Shown: positions 8,444-18,247 of the stretch, piece by piece
Layout of the letters: every line of letters starts with the position of its first letter
Numbering within the stretch: the stretch's first letter is position 1
NCBI RefSeq assembly: GCF_904846035.1
Contig: NZ_CAJGYT010000001.1
Span: forward strand, 868,001-932,000
DNA length: 64,000 nucleotides
Direction of reading: 5' to 3'
Source of the DNA: Psychrobacter aestuarii
GTDB taxonomy: Bacteria; Pseudomonadota; Gammaproteobacteria; Pseudomonadales; Moraxellaceae
Position numbers and translations under genes: made by a program
Notes under the pieces: model-generated
The model's database searches: none
The model's input: the letters and a program-made list of their open reading frames with translations, nothing else
Told to the model about the DNA's origin: nothing

Positions 8444-10540
8444 TTATGCTTCTGAGGTACCAAAATGCATACTGGTGCTCGGCGCTTCTAAATAATAGCC
8501 TTGCAAATAACGCGCGCCCACACTCCACGATACCGACATGGTCGCCGCGTCTTCGATATAAGGCATCAAGACATCAATCTCATGCTCATTGGCACGCGTG
8601 ATGAGTGCCTTGACGGTATCTAGATTGTCTTCGTTATTGATATTGTCGATATAATTGCGCGACAAGCGAACCATATCGGTCTGCACCGTGTCCGCAATCT
8701 CAATCGATTTAGCTGAGTTACCAAAGTGATGAATCGCGATCTCGCAGCCTGCCTCGCTAAGCGCGGCAAATTGCGCTTTTGCAACCGTCAAATGATTGAT
8801 GACGTCTTGCTCGCTAAATTGTAGCGTGATGGCACCAGGCGCACCGCCGATGGCTTTAATCAATTGGCTTGCCACATTGGGCAGCTGCTTGTCCACCAAC
8901 GAGGCGCTGGTCAGTTGCACCAAAATGCGCGCTGTGGGGTGTTGTTTGCGCACGTCATTGAGCTGCTTACAGGCATGAATCAGCACCCAGCGGTCGATTT
9001 TTTCACGCAGATGGTGGGTTTTGGCGACTGCCATAAAGTGATCAGGGGTCAAGACCGTATTGCTGGCATCAGCCAACGGCAGGCGCAGGTAAACCTCAAA
9101 AAAGTCACTGCTGTCTGTATTGATGTCATATATGGGCTGATATTTCAGCTCAAACCCATTGTTAGAGATGGCTTTGACCAGATATTCTGCCAAGGCCATA
9201 TCATCGCTGTTGGCATGCTCGCTTGGGTCGTATAAATGATAGGCGTCGCCATGGTTTTTGGTTTCAATCTGCACGGTACCGACCGCATCTATCGCCCGCT
9301 CTAGCAGCACTTGCGGTGCGGCGGCGCCCGCCTCAATTTTGACCACCCCAATACTGACTGTGGTTGAGGTTGTGCGTTTATTGACATCAATCAGCATACC
9401 TGCAATATCGGTACGTATCTGCTCTGCCAAGTCTTTCACTGCCTGTGTGGTTAGATGCTCAACGAGTATCGTGAAGGTGGTGTCACCAAAACGGCTGACA
9501 TAGCCTTCCTCTATCATCTCGCCGAGTCGATAGCCCACTTGCTTGATGGTGGCGTCCACCCCTTGAAGACCCAAGCTGCTGCTGATTTTACCGATATTGT
9601 CCAGCTGAATGTAGTACAGTGCGGCGCTACTTTTCTCATCGCCTACTTTTTGGTGAATGAGCTCCAGCTGCTCTTCAAGCCCGCGGCGGTTACCAAGCCC
9701 CGTTAGGGTATCCATACGCTCAACAGCGGCTAAGCGCTTGGCAATCTCAGCATCATTGGCAGCGTTTTGCTGAATGATAATCTGCGTGACAGGCGCGCCT
9801 TCTAATGTGGCGGCCGCGAGCTGCAATTTGGCTTCAAAGGTACTGCCGTCCATCTTACGGCTCTCAAACTGAAACTCGAGCTGATCGCGATTGCCTTTAT
9901 CAAACTTGCGCAAAAACTGCTTAAATTCTTTGACGTTGTCTTTATCCGCAATCAAGTCAATGACGGGCACACCGATGATGTCTTTCATGCTCTCAAAGCC
10001 GAACAGCTCAAGATAAGGGTCGTTGGCAAAAATATGAATGCCTTGATCGAGGTATGCCACCGCGCTTTTGGAGTTTTTTATCAAGATATTGGCGCGCTGT
10101 TCAGCTTCTGAGAGGATATGGCGAATGCCTTTTAACGCACGGCGACAGCCTAGACCTGCATGCTGCAAGCAAATGCTCAGCACCACTTCGACCTCATTTT
10201 CTGGGCGCAGCGCTTTGACCATCATGCTGTCAATCGTCGCAGGCAGACCTTCGGCATTGTGCGCTGTAGCAGCAAGCTCGTCACTCATCAAGCCGATGAT
10301 GGGCAAATCTAAGTCATGCGACTGCAAAATAACGACCACATCGGTCAAGGTCAAATCGTAGGCACGACCAAACACCAACACATCCCATGGGCTGCGCAGT
10401 GCCTTTAGCAGCTCTTCTTCATCGTCCAAAAAGCCTAAATTGACCTCATCATAATAATGAGACAACAGACTGACGATGCGCTCAGCATAAAGCTGATCTT
10501 CATCAATGACCAGCAAATTAAGAAGGGCGTTGGTTTGCAT
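8444..10540 (-). CDS. fimX: FimX-like protein: REC-PAS with degenerate GGDEF and EAL domains
   Basis: A 698-residue multidomain protein resembling Pseudomonas FimX, which controls type IV pilus assembly by binding c-di-GMP. A receiver-like domain (NLLVIDEDQLYAERIVSLLS) is followed by a PAS domain (ILIKNSKSAVAYLDQGIHIF), then a GGDEF domain whose active loop reads RFGDTTF instead of GGDEF. The C-terminal EAL domain has EVYLRL where EAL is expected and HHFGNS where the metal-binding DDFG is expected. Both catalytic sites therefore look inactive, as expected for a receptor rather than an enzyme. The start at 10540 (MQTNALLNLLVIDED) is chosen because the frame upstream to 10666 has no domain-like content. 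The gene lies downstream of an unrecognised 606-residue gene on the same strand. Confidence 0.85.
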   Translation of the reverse strand: MQTNALLNLLVIDEDQLYAERIVSLLSHYYDEVNLGFLDDEEELLKALRSPWDVLVFGRAYDLTLTDVVVILQSHDLDLPIIGLMSDELAATAHNAEGLPATIDSMMVKALRPENEVEVVLSICLQHAGLGCRRALKGIRHILSEAEQRANILIKNSKSAVAYLDQGIHIFANDPYLELFGFESMKDIIGVPVIDLIADKDNVKEFKQFLRKFDKGNRDQLEFQFESRKMDGSTFEAKLQLAAATLEGAPVTQIIIQQNAANDAEIAKRLAAVERMDTLTGLGNRRGLEEQLELIHQKVGDEKSSAALYYIQLDNIGKISSSLGLQGVDATIKQVGYRLGEMIEEGYVSRFGDTTFTILVEHLTTQAVKDLAEQIRTDIAGMLIDVNKRTTSTTVSIGVVKIEAGAAAPQVLLERAIDAVGTVQIETKNHGDAYHLYDPSEHANSDDMALAEYLVKAISNNGFELKYQPIYDINTDSSDFFEVYLRLPLADASNTVLTPDHFMAVAKTHHLREKIDRWVLIHACKQLNDVRKQHPTARILVQLTSASLVDKQLPNVASQLIKAIGGAPGAITLQFSEQDVINHLTVAKAQFAALSEAGCEIAIHHFGNSAKSIEIADTVQTDMVRLSRNYIDNINNEDNLDTVKALITRANEHEIDVLMPYIEDAATMSVSWSVGARYLQGYYLEAPSTSMHFGTSEA

Positions 10541-10736
10541 AGTAAACCTTTTTAGTACTTTGGCCGTGTCACACCGCGCACTTAACGCGCGCATGTTTAA
10601 ACTTTGCCACCTGACATACGTTGTACAATAAAAAAATACCGATAAGGCAATATAGCAGTTATACACCCTATCAGAACAGTAAAATACTGTACAATCTTAG
10701 CACACCTTCTTACGATTGCTACACGATATTGCCCCG

Positions 10737-12557
10737 TTACAAATGCGCCACCTCAAATTGAGTAAAGCGTTCTGTGGTCAGCAGTCGCCGCTGCAAGCGC
10801 AGGGGTGTTTGTTTGTCTTGCAAACGGATGATGACCCTGTCTTGACTTTTGAACTGATAAGACGGCACCAGTATGCTGCAGCTGGTCTGTAGCGCATTGT
10901 CGCGACCCAGCAGTAGCGCGGGTACAAAGCGCTGATTGCGCGTATCACCTTGGTCCAGTCGCAGCGCACAGGCCGTCGGACGGTGCCCAATGATTTGTGC
11001 TTCCGCCTCGACATACGTCTCATCAATGGTCAGCCAATGCACCACGCCCAAAGACCAGTTTTTGGCATTGTTGTCATTGTCTAATAAAAACAAACTCATA
11101 TTTTTTAGGCGCGGCGGCGCTGTTGCCAACAGATTGGTATAGGCGGCATTGTCATTTAACGCATGATAATCGACCGTTTTTGCGGTAAATATCGGCGGCA
11201 TGGCGACCGCTTCTTTGCTTGCAGCTGACTTAGCAGCGTGCTGCTTGACGATATCTTGAGCGGTTAATAGCCGCAACGTTTTGATGTTGTCATCGGTCTG
11301 ATTGTGCTCTGGCAGCGCGATGTCCAGCGTATGCTCTGCTGGTTTGGACTGTGGTTTGGTGTCTTCTATCGGCAGGTGCTGCACGGACAGACTTTTTGGC
11401 GCAATCAACGCCATCAGGCTGCGCTGTCCTGCGGCATGATAATGGATGTTGTCAAAGCCTGTGATGATTTTGGTCGTCGGCGTGTTTGTAGCTTGCGACA
11501 AAGGCGCTAATTGTCGGTGCGTGTAACGATGCTTGAGCATAGACAGCACTTCATTGACGAGGCGGTATTCGTTTATTTTGTCATCTATCGTCTCAATGCT
11601 CGCTTTGTGCGCTTGCAAATACGCCATAAACGGCTCGATTTCAATAAATAGGCAGTGACTGTCTTCTTTATAGGGGTTAATCGTGCTTGCAGACGTCAGA
11701 TATTCAGGCGGCTGGTCGCTATGTAAGTTCACAAACAAGCGCGTGCGTGTTTGCGGCTCAAAGGTGATGGCGCTGTGCTTGCTCCACTCAGGCAATAGCT
11801 TTTGTAATAACAATAAATTGGGGCGACGCATGGCCAAAGTGTTTAATAAAGCATGAAGACACAGCTGACTGTAGCGCTGATGAATGCTGACAGGCTGCGC
11901 TGAGGCAACGTGTTTGCTGATATCGGTATGCGCCACATGGTAGAGCGAGGCGGTCAAGTACAGGCGGTTCAATGCCGACCAGACATACTTGGGTATCGAC
12001 TGATAGCACAAGGTCTTTTCAAACACCAAGCGCTGATACAGACCCATACACTGATAAATGGCGGTGTTGAGCGCGACACTGGTGGGGCTCGGCTCAGTGC
12101 TACTGAACATAAATTTGCGCCAACCTTTGGGCACGCGCGGCTGCTGCAATGCTTGGTCACTCGCCGCGCTCAAGCGGTTAATCATACCGTCATACACTGC
12201 GATGCTCAGATAGCATAACGACTTGATGGAGGCGACCACATGCTGCTGCTCAGCATTCAATGGACCGACCTCATAGATATAGTGCTTACGCAGCTGTGCA
12301 AACAGACGCTGCAAGGCGCTAAGCACAATCTCCATCAGTCGCAGTCGCAGCATATCGTCCATAGTCTCGACGCTAAGCTTCGTTAATATGGCTTCAAGCT
12401 GCGTCATCTGCATCGCTTCTGACTGCGCAGGCAGGTGCGCTGTCCACTTAAGCAGTTGCTGCTCTTTGTTGTCGTTTGCTTGTTTTTTTGGCGTCTCTGA
12501 CACCGCGGGTGATATTGCGTCAATATCGCCCAGTGATAGCGCAGAAAATGTACCCAT
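10737..12557 (-). CDS. hypothetical protein encoded upstream of the FimX-like gene
   Basis: A 606-residue cytosolic protein that I do not recognise with confidence. The first 350 residues are helical. The region from about residue 350 to 460 is low in predicted structure. The C-terminal 130 residues are beta-rich (LGVVHWLTIDETYVEAEAQI ... FVPALLLGRD ... RVIIRLQDKQ) and resemble a beta-barrel of PilZ type, without an obvious RxxxR. The ATG at 12557 is preferred over 12602 because AGGAG lies five bases before it. It lies upstream of the FimX-like gene with a 196-base gap and the same strand. In Pseudomonas a conserved gene also lies close to fimX, which suggests, but does not show, a link to pilus or c-di-GMP control. 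Confidence 0.7.
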   Translation of the reverse strand: MGTFSALSLGDIDAISPAVSETPKKQANDNKEQQLLKWTAHLPAQSEAMQMTQLEAILTKLSVETMDDMLRLRLMEIVLSALQRLFAQLRKHYIYEVGPLNAEQQHVVASIKSLCYLSIAVYDGMINRLSAASDQALQQPRVPKGWRKFMFSSTEPSPTSVALNTAIYQCMGLYQRLVFEKTLCYQSIPKYVWSALNRLYLTASLYHVAHTDISKHVASAQPVSIHQRYSQLCLHALLNTLAMRRPNLLLLQKLLPEWSKHSAITFEPQTRTRLFVNLHSDQPPEYLTSASTINPYKEDSHCLFIEIEPFMAYLQAHKASIETIDDKINEYRLVNEVLSMLKHRYTHRQLAPLSQATNTPTTKIITGFDNIHYHAAGQRSLMALIAPKSLSVQHLPIEDTKPQSKPAEHTLDIALPEHNQTDDNIKTLRLLTAQDIVKQHAAKSAASKEAVAMPPIFTAKTVDYHALNDNAAYTNLLATAPPRLKNMSLFLLDNDNNAKNWSLGVVHWLTIDETYVEAEAQIIGHRPTACALRLDQGDTRNQRFVPALLLGRDNALQTSCSILVPSYQFKSQDRVIIRLQDKQTPLRLQRRLLTTERFTQFEVAHL

Positions 12558-12805
12558 GACCGCTCCTTGTTTGTTTTTATAGAAGCCTATCTGATTCATC
12601 AACCGTGAATACTTTGTACATCTATCTCCATCTCACCACCATACTGGCATCACTTTAGGAAACATCTGTTGTACGATATGACCATACACACACGATGAAC
12701 CAGCTAAAAAACAAATTTAGGAAACAAATGCTTGTTATAAGGCTGTCATATGCTAGCACACTTGTCTGGCATATTTTGATAATTATGAATGATTATAGTT
12801 AATAT

Positions 12806-13819
12806 TTATGACGCTGAGGAGCCATAAATGTCAATCGGTACTTTAAAGGGTTTATTCGGTAATTCCTTGACCAGTTTAGGAACCAGATAGCCTGGCAGCG
12901 CTGCCAGCATTTGCCAATACAAGCGAATGGCGTCAGATTCATGGCTGTCAAAATGCGCCGCCCCTGCCACCTTATCGAGCAAGTGCAAATAATAAGGCAT
13001 CACACCAGAATCAAACAAAGTTTTGCTCAAGTCAATCTGTGCCTCGAGGCTGTCATTAACGCCCGCGAGCAGTACCGCTTGATTGAGTAAAGTGATGCCT
13101 GCGTCACGTACACGCTGCAAGTAACGTGCCGTATTGGCGTCTATTTCGTTAGCGTGATTGCAGTGAATCACCATCACAATCTGGCAGCGGCTCGCTTGCA
13201 GACGCGCAAGCAAGTCATCATCTAAGCGCTCAGGAATCACCACAGGCAGCCGCGTGTGCAAGCGGATGGTATGGAGCTGCTCAATGCCTTCGAGCACCTC
13301 AAGCCATGCAAACAAGCGCCGATTGCTGATACTGAGCGGGTCGCCACCACTTAAAATCACCTCGTTAATCTCAGGATTGTCCTCGATATACGCGACAATC
13401 TCGCTACTGATTTGCGCGGTAGGCATATTGGCATTGTAGTCAAAATGCTGGCGAAAGCAGTAGCGGCAATGAATGGCACACGCCCCTGTAATCGGCATCA
13501 AAACCCTTGACTGATATTTATGCAAAAGCCCTTTAATAGGGTTTTGCGTGTTTTCAGATAAAGGGTCGCTCACGTAGCCTGTCACAGCGATTTGCTCTTG
13601 CACATCGGGCAGCACTTGCTTGAGCAAAGGGTCATTGATATCGCCTGCGCGCATTTTGGCAACAAAGCCGCGCGGCACACGCAGCTTAAAATGCTGCGGG
13701 GTATAAAACTGCGCACGATGCTCGCTCAAGGACAGCTCGGCAAGCAGCGCATCGACTGAACTGATGGCCTCGGATAATTGTGTTTGCCAGTTTTTTTGTG
13801 TGATTAAATGGTTTATCAT
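12806..13819 (-). CDS. epmB: EF-P beta-lysylation aminomutase EpmB (radical SAM lysine 2,3-aminomutase type)
   Basis: A 337-residue radical SAM enzyme. It converts (S)-alpha-lysine to (R)-beta-lysine, which is then attached to elongation factor P. The iron-sulfur motif is CAIHCRYC with Cys114, Cys118 and Cys121; GGDPLSIS follows as the SAM-binding glycine motif. The KVPIDIYG segment near the C-terminus corresponds in position to the PLP-lysine region of lysine 2,3-aminomutases. The length matches EpmB/YjeK, which lacks the C-terminal extension of the clostridial catabolic enzyme. It is divergent from efp, its substrate gene, with 147 bases between starts. The ligase gene epmA is not in the window. 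Confidence 0.95.
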   Translation of the reverse strand: MINHLITQKNWQTQLSEAISSVDALLAELSLSEHRAQFYTPQHFKLRVPRGFVAKMRAGDINDPLLKQVLPDVQEQIAVTGYVSDPLSENTQNPIKGLLHKYQSRVLMPITGACAIHCRYCFRQHFDYNANMPTAQISSEIVAYIEDNPEINEVILSGGDPLSISNRRLFAWLEVLEGIEQLHTIRLHTRLPVVIPERLDDDLLARLQASRCQIVMVIHCNHANEIDANTARYLQRVRDAGITLLNQAVLLAGVNDSLEAQIDLSKTLFDSGVMPYYLHLLDKVAGAAHFDSHESDAIRLYWQMLAALPGYLVPKLVKELPNKPFKVPIDIYGSSAS

Positions 13820-13966
13820 GACAGCCTAATACGTGCGCTCAAAACGACATTATACTCTGTTCTATAGCGCGCTATCAAAGTATGCCCACCAAATCCAACC
13901 GCGCACGCTTACGCGTTGTTGCTCTGGTTGATTATCATATCCTTAACAACCCCCTAGGAGTCTTTT

Positions 13967-14539
13967 GTGGCGAGTTTTTCTACCAATGAATTTAAAGCTG
14001 GACTAAAAGTGATGCTGGATGGCAACCCTTGTGCCATTATTGACAACGAGTTTGTCAAACCTGGTAAAGGACAGGCGTTTAACCGCGTAAAATTGCGAAA
14101 CCTACGTAGCGGCAAAGTCCTTGAGCAAACGTTCAAGTCAGGCGACAGCCTAGATGCGGCTGATGTGGTCGATACAGAAATGAACTATCTGTACAATGAT
14201 GGCGAGTTTTGGCACTTTATGCACCCTGAGACTTTTGATCAGCTACAAGCAGACAAAGCGGCGCTTGGTGATGCTGGCAAATGGCTCAAAGACAACAGCA
14301 ACGCGCTATGCGTCATCACCCTGTTTAACGGCGTGCCTTTATCAGTCACCCCGCCAAACTTCGTTGAGCTAGAAATCACCGAAACCGATCCAGGCGTCCG
14401 TGGTGACACATCAGGCGGCGGCGGCAAACCTGCTGTACTAGAGACGGGCGCGGTCGTGCGTGTACCGCTGTTTGTACAACAAGGTGAAGTGGTTCGTGTT
14501 GATACGCGTACAGGCGATTATCAAACGCGCGTCAACTAA
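13967..14539 (+). CDS. efp: elongation factor P
   Basis: A 190-residue translation factor that rescues ribosomes stalled at polyproline stretches. Lys34 in KPGKGQAF is the conserved modification site and fits beta-lysylation by the divergently encoded EpmB. The three-domain KOW-OB-OB layout is visible, with [19 protein letters not shown] in domain II and the C-terminal [18 protein letters not shown]. Translation starts at GTG 13967, supported by TAGGAG at 13955-13960; no ATG lies nearby. A strong hairpin terminator follows at 14584-14616. Confidence 0.97.
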   Translation: MASFSTNEFKAGLKVMLDGNPCAIIDNEFVKPGKGQAFNRVKLRNLRSGKVLEQTFKSGDSLDAADVVDTEMNYLYNDGEFWHFMHPETFDQLQADKAALGDAGKWLKDNSNALCVITLFNGVPLSVTPPNFVELEITETDPGVRGDTSGGGGKPAVLETGAVVRVPLFVQQGEVVRVDTRTGDYQTRVN

Positions 14540-14583
14540 GCCAAACACGATGTAAAAGGTTCAAAACACGATGTTTTAACAAT

Positions 14584-14616
14584 AAAAAAGCGCCTCAATA
14601 CATGGGGCGCTTTTTT
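14584..14616. terminator. bidirectional rho-independent terminator
   Basis: GCGCC (14590-14594) pairs with GGCGC (14606-14610), flanked by an A-run before and a T-run after. It serves efp on plus and the convergent histidine kinase gene on minus. Confidence 0.9.
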
Positions 14617-14630
14617 ATTGGTGATAATCT

Positions 14631-16367
14631 TTAGTCCATCTGCATAGAGTATTTGTGCATGAGCCAATACTGTACCAGTGCGTTGAGCTGCTCTTTTTTA
14701 AACGGCTTGGTGCAGTAGTCTTGCATACCCGCTTCTAAATACTTTTCACGCTCGCCATCCATCGCATTGGCAGTCAAAGCAATAATCGGTGGCAGCTGCG
14801 CCTCATCATATATTTCATGCAGCTTGAGCGTGGCGTGGATACCGTCCATAATTGGCATGTGATGGTCCATCAATATCACATCATAGCGTTTGGGATCATC
14901 GGCAAAGGCGTCTAGTGCTTTTTGTCCATCAAGTACGTGCGTCACGGTATGACCACAGCTCACCAAGGCTTTTTTGGCAATCATCGCATTGACATTGTCA
15001 TCTTCGACCAGCAGCACATGACCAGTACACTGTGCCAAGGGCGCGGGGTCCACACGATTGGAGTATTGCGAGGTCTCATATTGTGCATGGTCAATGGTCG
15101 GCAGCGGCAACAATACCTCAAAGGTGGTGCCCACTCCGACTTCACTTTTGACACGGATATTGCCGCCCATCAAATCCACCAACGACTTGCAAACCGATAA
15201 GCCAAGACCCGTGCCGCCATACAAGCGGTGCGTTGACTTGTCCGCTTGATTATACGCATCAAAAATAGCGTCTAGCGACTCTGGCTTGATGCCGACACCC
15301 GTATCAGACACCGCAATCGAAATCATCTCAGTGCAGTCTTCAGCATTTCTTTTTTTGTCTTGAATGGCGCAGTATGACCAGTTGCAGTATAAGGCGTGGG
15401 TGACAGTGATGTTAACGCGCCCGCCCTCACGTGTGAACTTGATGGCGTTATTCACAAGATTCACCAGTATTTGTTTTAAGCGTACAGGGTCGCCTTGCAC
15501 ATAAGAGGACAACTCACCCGTATAATGATAATCAAGCGTCAGACCGCGTTTTTGCGCCTTGGCCGCAAACAGATTGATCACTTCGTTACACAGCGCGCCC
15601 AAGTCCATAGGAATACTGTCAATGGTCATCTTGCCCGCTTCAACTTTGGACAAATCCAAAATGCCATTAATTATCACCAATAAATGGTCGGTTGAGGTTT
15701 TGATGTTATTGACATACTCTCGCTGCTCATCGCTGAGCGGCGTGTCGTCGAGCATGTCCACCATGCCCATGATACCGTTCATCGGTGTGCGTATTTCATG
15801 ACTCATGTTTGCCAAAAACTCAGACTTCATCTGACTGTCATGCTTGGCTTGGCGCTGGTTTCGGTGTAAGCGCAGCGCATCAGCGGCCATCGCACCAAAT
15901 TCAGCGAGCAGCTGCCGCTCTTGTTCTAAAAATTTATGATTGGGCTTGGTATCGATAATACACAAAGAGCCCAAACGATAGGTCTGCCCGTCTTCTTCAA
16001 TAATGATGGGCGCGCCTGCGTAAAAACGAATAAATGGCTCCCCTGTCACCAAGCTATTGTGGACAAAGCGCTCATCGGCCGACAAATCAGGAACGACGAA
16101 CACATCATTAGACAATACGGTGTAGTTACATATCGCCACCTCTCGTGAAGTGGTACACATACCGCCCAGTCCCTGCGGTGATTTAAAATACTGCGTGTCT
16201 TCGTCCATAAAGCTAATGGTCACAATGGGTACACCAAAAAACATCTTTGCCATATTGGTCAGGCGCGAAAACGCAGGCTCAACGTCACTGTTTAAGACCT
16301 TATATTCACGCAATTTGGCAATACGCGCTTTTTCATCAGCAGCTATCGGATAAGTATAAGTAGACAC
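14631..16367 (-). CDS. GAF-domain hybrid sensor histidine kinase with receiver domain
   Basis: A 578-residue soluble hybrid kinase without membrane spans. An N-terminal GAF domain (about residues 25-165, [20 protein letters not shown] and a Cys-rich [14 protein letters not shown] segment) is followed by HisKA with phospho-acceptor His190 ([15 protein letters not shown]). The HATPase domain shows N, G1 and G2 boxes ([36 protein letters not shown]). A C-terminal receiver domain carries Asp501 ([12 protein letters not shown]) and Lys in CTKPFKK. The GAF type with CxxC-like spacing is common in cytosolic sensors; the signal is unknown. No response regulator or Hpt gene lies next to it. It converges on efp across a shared terminator. 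Confidence 0.94.
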   Translation of the reverse strand: MSTYTYPIAADEKARIAKLREYKVLNSDVEPAFSRLTNMAKMFFGVPIVTISFMDEDTQYFKSPQGLGGMCTTSREVAICNYTVLSNDVFVVPDLSADERFVHNSLVTGEPFIRFYAGAPIIIEEDGQTYRLGSLCIIDTKPNHKFLEQERQLLAEFGAMAADALRLHRNQRQAKHDSQMKSEFLANMSHEIRTPMNGIMGMVDMLDDTPLSDEQREYVNNIKTSTDHLLVIINGILDLSKVEAGKMTIDSIPMDLGALCNEVINLFAAKAQKRGLTLDYHYTGELSSYVQGDPVRLKQILVNLVNNAIKFTREGGRVNITVTHALYCNWSYCAIQDKKRNAEDCTEMISIAVSDTGVGIKPESLDAIFDAYNQADKSTHRLYGGTGLGLSVCKSLVDLMGGNIRVKSEVGVGTTFEVLLPLPTIDHAQYETSQYSNRVDPAPLAQCTGHVLLVEDDNVNAMIAKKALVSCGHTVTHVLDGQKALDAFADDPKRYDVILMDHHMPIMDGIHATLKLHEIYDEAQLPPIIALTANAMDGEREKYLEAGMQDYCTKPFKKEQLNALVQYWLMHKYSMQMD

Positions 16368-16425
16368 TTAGGTCTCCATAAATCAGCAGGTAGTATAATC
16401 AAATGCTTGTCGGCTTAGGCGTGCT

Positions 16426-17283
16426 TTATGCTTTGGCAATCAACTGTAGGGCTTCACTCACCATCATCATACCAACGATAGAGGTTATCGTCACGGCTGA
16501 GCCATAGCCCCCGCAGTGAAGACCACCCGTCTGACAACTTTTGTCTATAATAGGCGGTTCTGTAGAGTACACACAGCGAATACCGAACTTTTCTTTAAGC
16601 TGGGTATTGATGCCTTTTTCATGACGCAGTTTATTTCTGAGTCTTGCGAGCAGCGGGTCTTGGTAGCAATCTTTTAAATCACTCACGGTGATTTGTTTTG
16701 GGTCAATCTTCCCCCCTGCACCACCTGCACAAATCAGCTTTAGTTTATTAAATCGACAATGCAGCGCAATTGCAAGCTTTGCTGACATATCATCTACACA
16801 GTCTAAAACAACAACTGGTCGACCATCTGCCACCGCTTGTCTGGCAAAGGCTTTATCAGGTAGGAGTGTTGCCACATTATCACTGGTCAAAAAGTCATCA
16901 ATCAAGGTCACGGTCAGGCGTGGATTGATTTGCGTCAAGCGCTCGTGCATGGCGGCAATCTTACTTTGCCCAAAAGTAGCGTCCAAGGCGGGCAGCTGGC
17001 GATTGACATTGGAGGCGACGAGCACATCCATATCTATTAAAGTAATAGCGCCAACCCCCGTACGTGCCAGCCCTTCAGCCACCCACGACCCCACGCCACC
17101 AATACCGATCACATACACGTGCGCCGCCGCAAATTTGTCAAAAGCAGGCGTCCCATATAGGGTCTGCGTGCCTTGAAAACGGCGGTCGTATTGGTCGTTG
17201 TCTGTTGACGACGGGCTTGCCACCTTATCGGCGGTATTCGCTGCACTCATAATCTGTCCATTTTGTCTTATCATCATGCTCAT
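16426..17283 (-). CDS. tcdA: tRNA threonylcarbamoyladenosine dehydratase TcdA (CsdL)
   Basis: A 285-residue E1-like enzyme of the ThiF/MoeB superfamily. It uses ATP to cyclise t6A37 of tRNAs to ct6A. The nucleotide-binding loop is VIGIGGVGSWVAEGLARTG, followed by LIDMDVLVASNVNRQ, the typical D-x-D...N-x-N-R-Q adenylation motif. The catalytic cysteine region (DCYQDPLLARLRNKLR) and the C-terminal GGLHCGGYGSAVTITSIVG, a membrane-prone helix, match TcdA. Its ATG overlaps the TatD stop in an ATGA junction, so the two are translationally coupled. Confidence 0.93.
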   Translation of the reverse strand: MSMMIRQNGQIMSAANTADKVASPSSTDNDQYDRRFQGTQTLYGTPAFDKFAAAHVYVIGIGGVGSWVAEGLARTGVGAITLIDMDVLVASNVNRQLPALDATFGQSKIAAMHERLTQINPRLTVTLIDDFLTSDNVATLLPDKAFARQAVADGRPVVVLDCVDDMSAKLAIALHCRFNKLKLICAGGAGGKIDPKQITVSDLKDCYQDPLLARLRNKLRHEKGINTQLKEKFGIRCVYSTEPPIIDKSCQTGGLHCGGYGSAVTITSIVGMMMVSEALQLIAKA

Positions 17284-18224
17284 GGGTGTTGCTGCATCAC
17301 ATCAGGGTACGCCCATGTGCGCTGTAATGCGTGACAACTATTGTGCCACAATTGCTGAGCGAGGTCAGCAGGACGACAGTCCAATAATTCTGCCAGCACC
17401 GCCAGTACCCAAGCAAGGTTCGCTGGGGTGTTGCGCGTCATCATCGCAGCTGCTGGCTGCGTCTCGTCAAAGGGCGGCTGACACATGACAGGCAGCATGT
17501 CTGGACAGTCGGTCTCGATGACCAGACACTCTGTGCCATACGCTTGAACGGCAGCAACAATCGCGCGGCGCAGCTTTTTGGCATTGGGATTGGTGACTTG
17601 TCCTGTTACCCCAAGCTTAAAACCAAGCTTAACAAAGGCTTTCGCCTCTTGTTCCCCGCCGCTAAAGCTGTGGGCAATACCGCCCAGATCTTGCGCGTTG
17701 TACGCGTGCTTTTTGAGTATCGCCAGCGTCTCGGCATGGGCTTTACGAATATGGAGCAGCACAGGCAGCTGATGCTCGGTCGCCATGTCCAGTTGCGCTA
17801 TAAAAAAGCGCTTTTGCTTGGCGAGCATCTCAGGGGTTTTCATCGCATTGGTATAGGTATCGAGCCCAATCTCCCCAAGCGCTAGCGGGCGCGTGCTCTT
17901 CAGCTGGGCGCGTAAATCTGCCAGATGCGCGTCCGTATGCATCTCAATATAAAAAGGGTGCAGCCCCAAAGCGACATGTGCACGGGGTACAGACACGCCA
18001 TCAGCAGCAAACGCGGCAAGGTCGCTCTGCACACGGCTTAAGCGCGCTAAATGCTCACGCACATAACCGACCAATAACAGATGCCGTACCCCGCGCTGCC
18101 ACGCAAGCTGCGCCTGCGCATAGCGGTCAGCAGCAAATATCGCATCATCAAAATGCGTATGCGTGTCTATTAATGGATAAGTCGCCATCTCTGGCGGCGG
18201 ACAGGCGCTATCGGCGATGTGCAT
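17280..18224 (-). CDS. TatD-family metal-dependent hydrolase
   Basis: A 314-residue TIM-barrel hydrolase of the TatD family, DNases and related enzymes. Metal ligands are visible in LIDTHTHFDDA, the glutamate of ALGEIGLDTY, the histidines in VLLHIRKAH and GIAHSFSGG, and the aspartate of VIETDCPDM. The start at 18224 has AAGGA close upstream; a GTG at 18242 in the same frame is less likely. It is slightly longer than the usual 260 residues because of an insert around QPPFDETQPAAAMMTRNTPA before the final helix. It is coupled to tcdA downstream and lies 23 bases after the lipoprotein gene upstream. Confidence 0.93.
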   Translation of the reverse strand: MHIADSACPPPEMATYPLIDTHTHFDDAIFAADRYAQAQLAWQRGVRHLLLVGYVREHLARLSRVQSDLAAFAADGVSVPRAHVALGLHPFYIEMHTDAHLADLRAQLKSTRPLALGEIGLDTYTNAMKTPEMLAKQKRFFIAQLDMATEHQLPVLLHIRKAHAETLAILKKHAYNAQDLGGIAHSFSGGEQEAKAFVKLGFKLGVTGQVTNPNAKKLRRAIVAAVQAYGTECLVIETDCPDMLPVMCQPPFDETQPAAAMMTRNTPANLAWVLAVLAELLDCRPADLAQQLWHNSCHALQRTWAYPDVMQQHP

Positions 18225-18247
18225 GGCTTCCTTAGGTTTCACTACAG

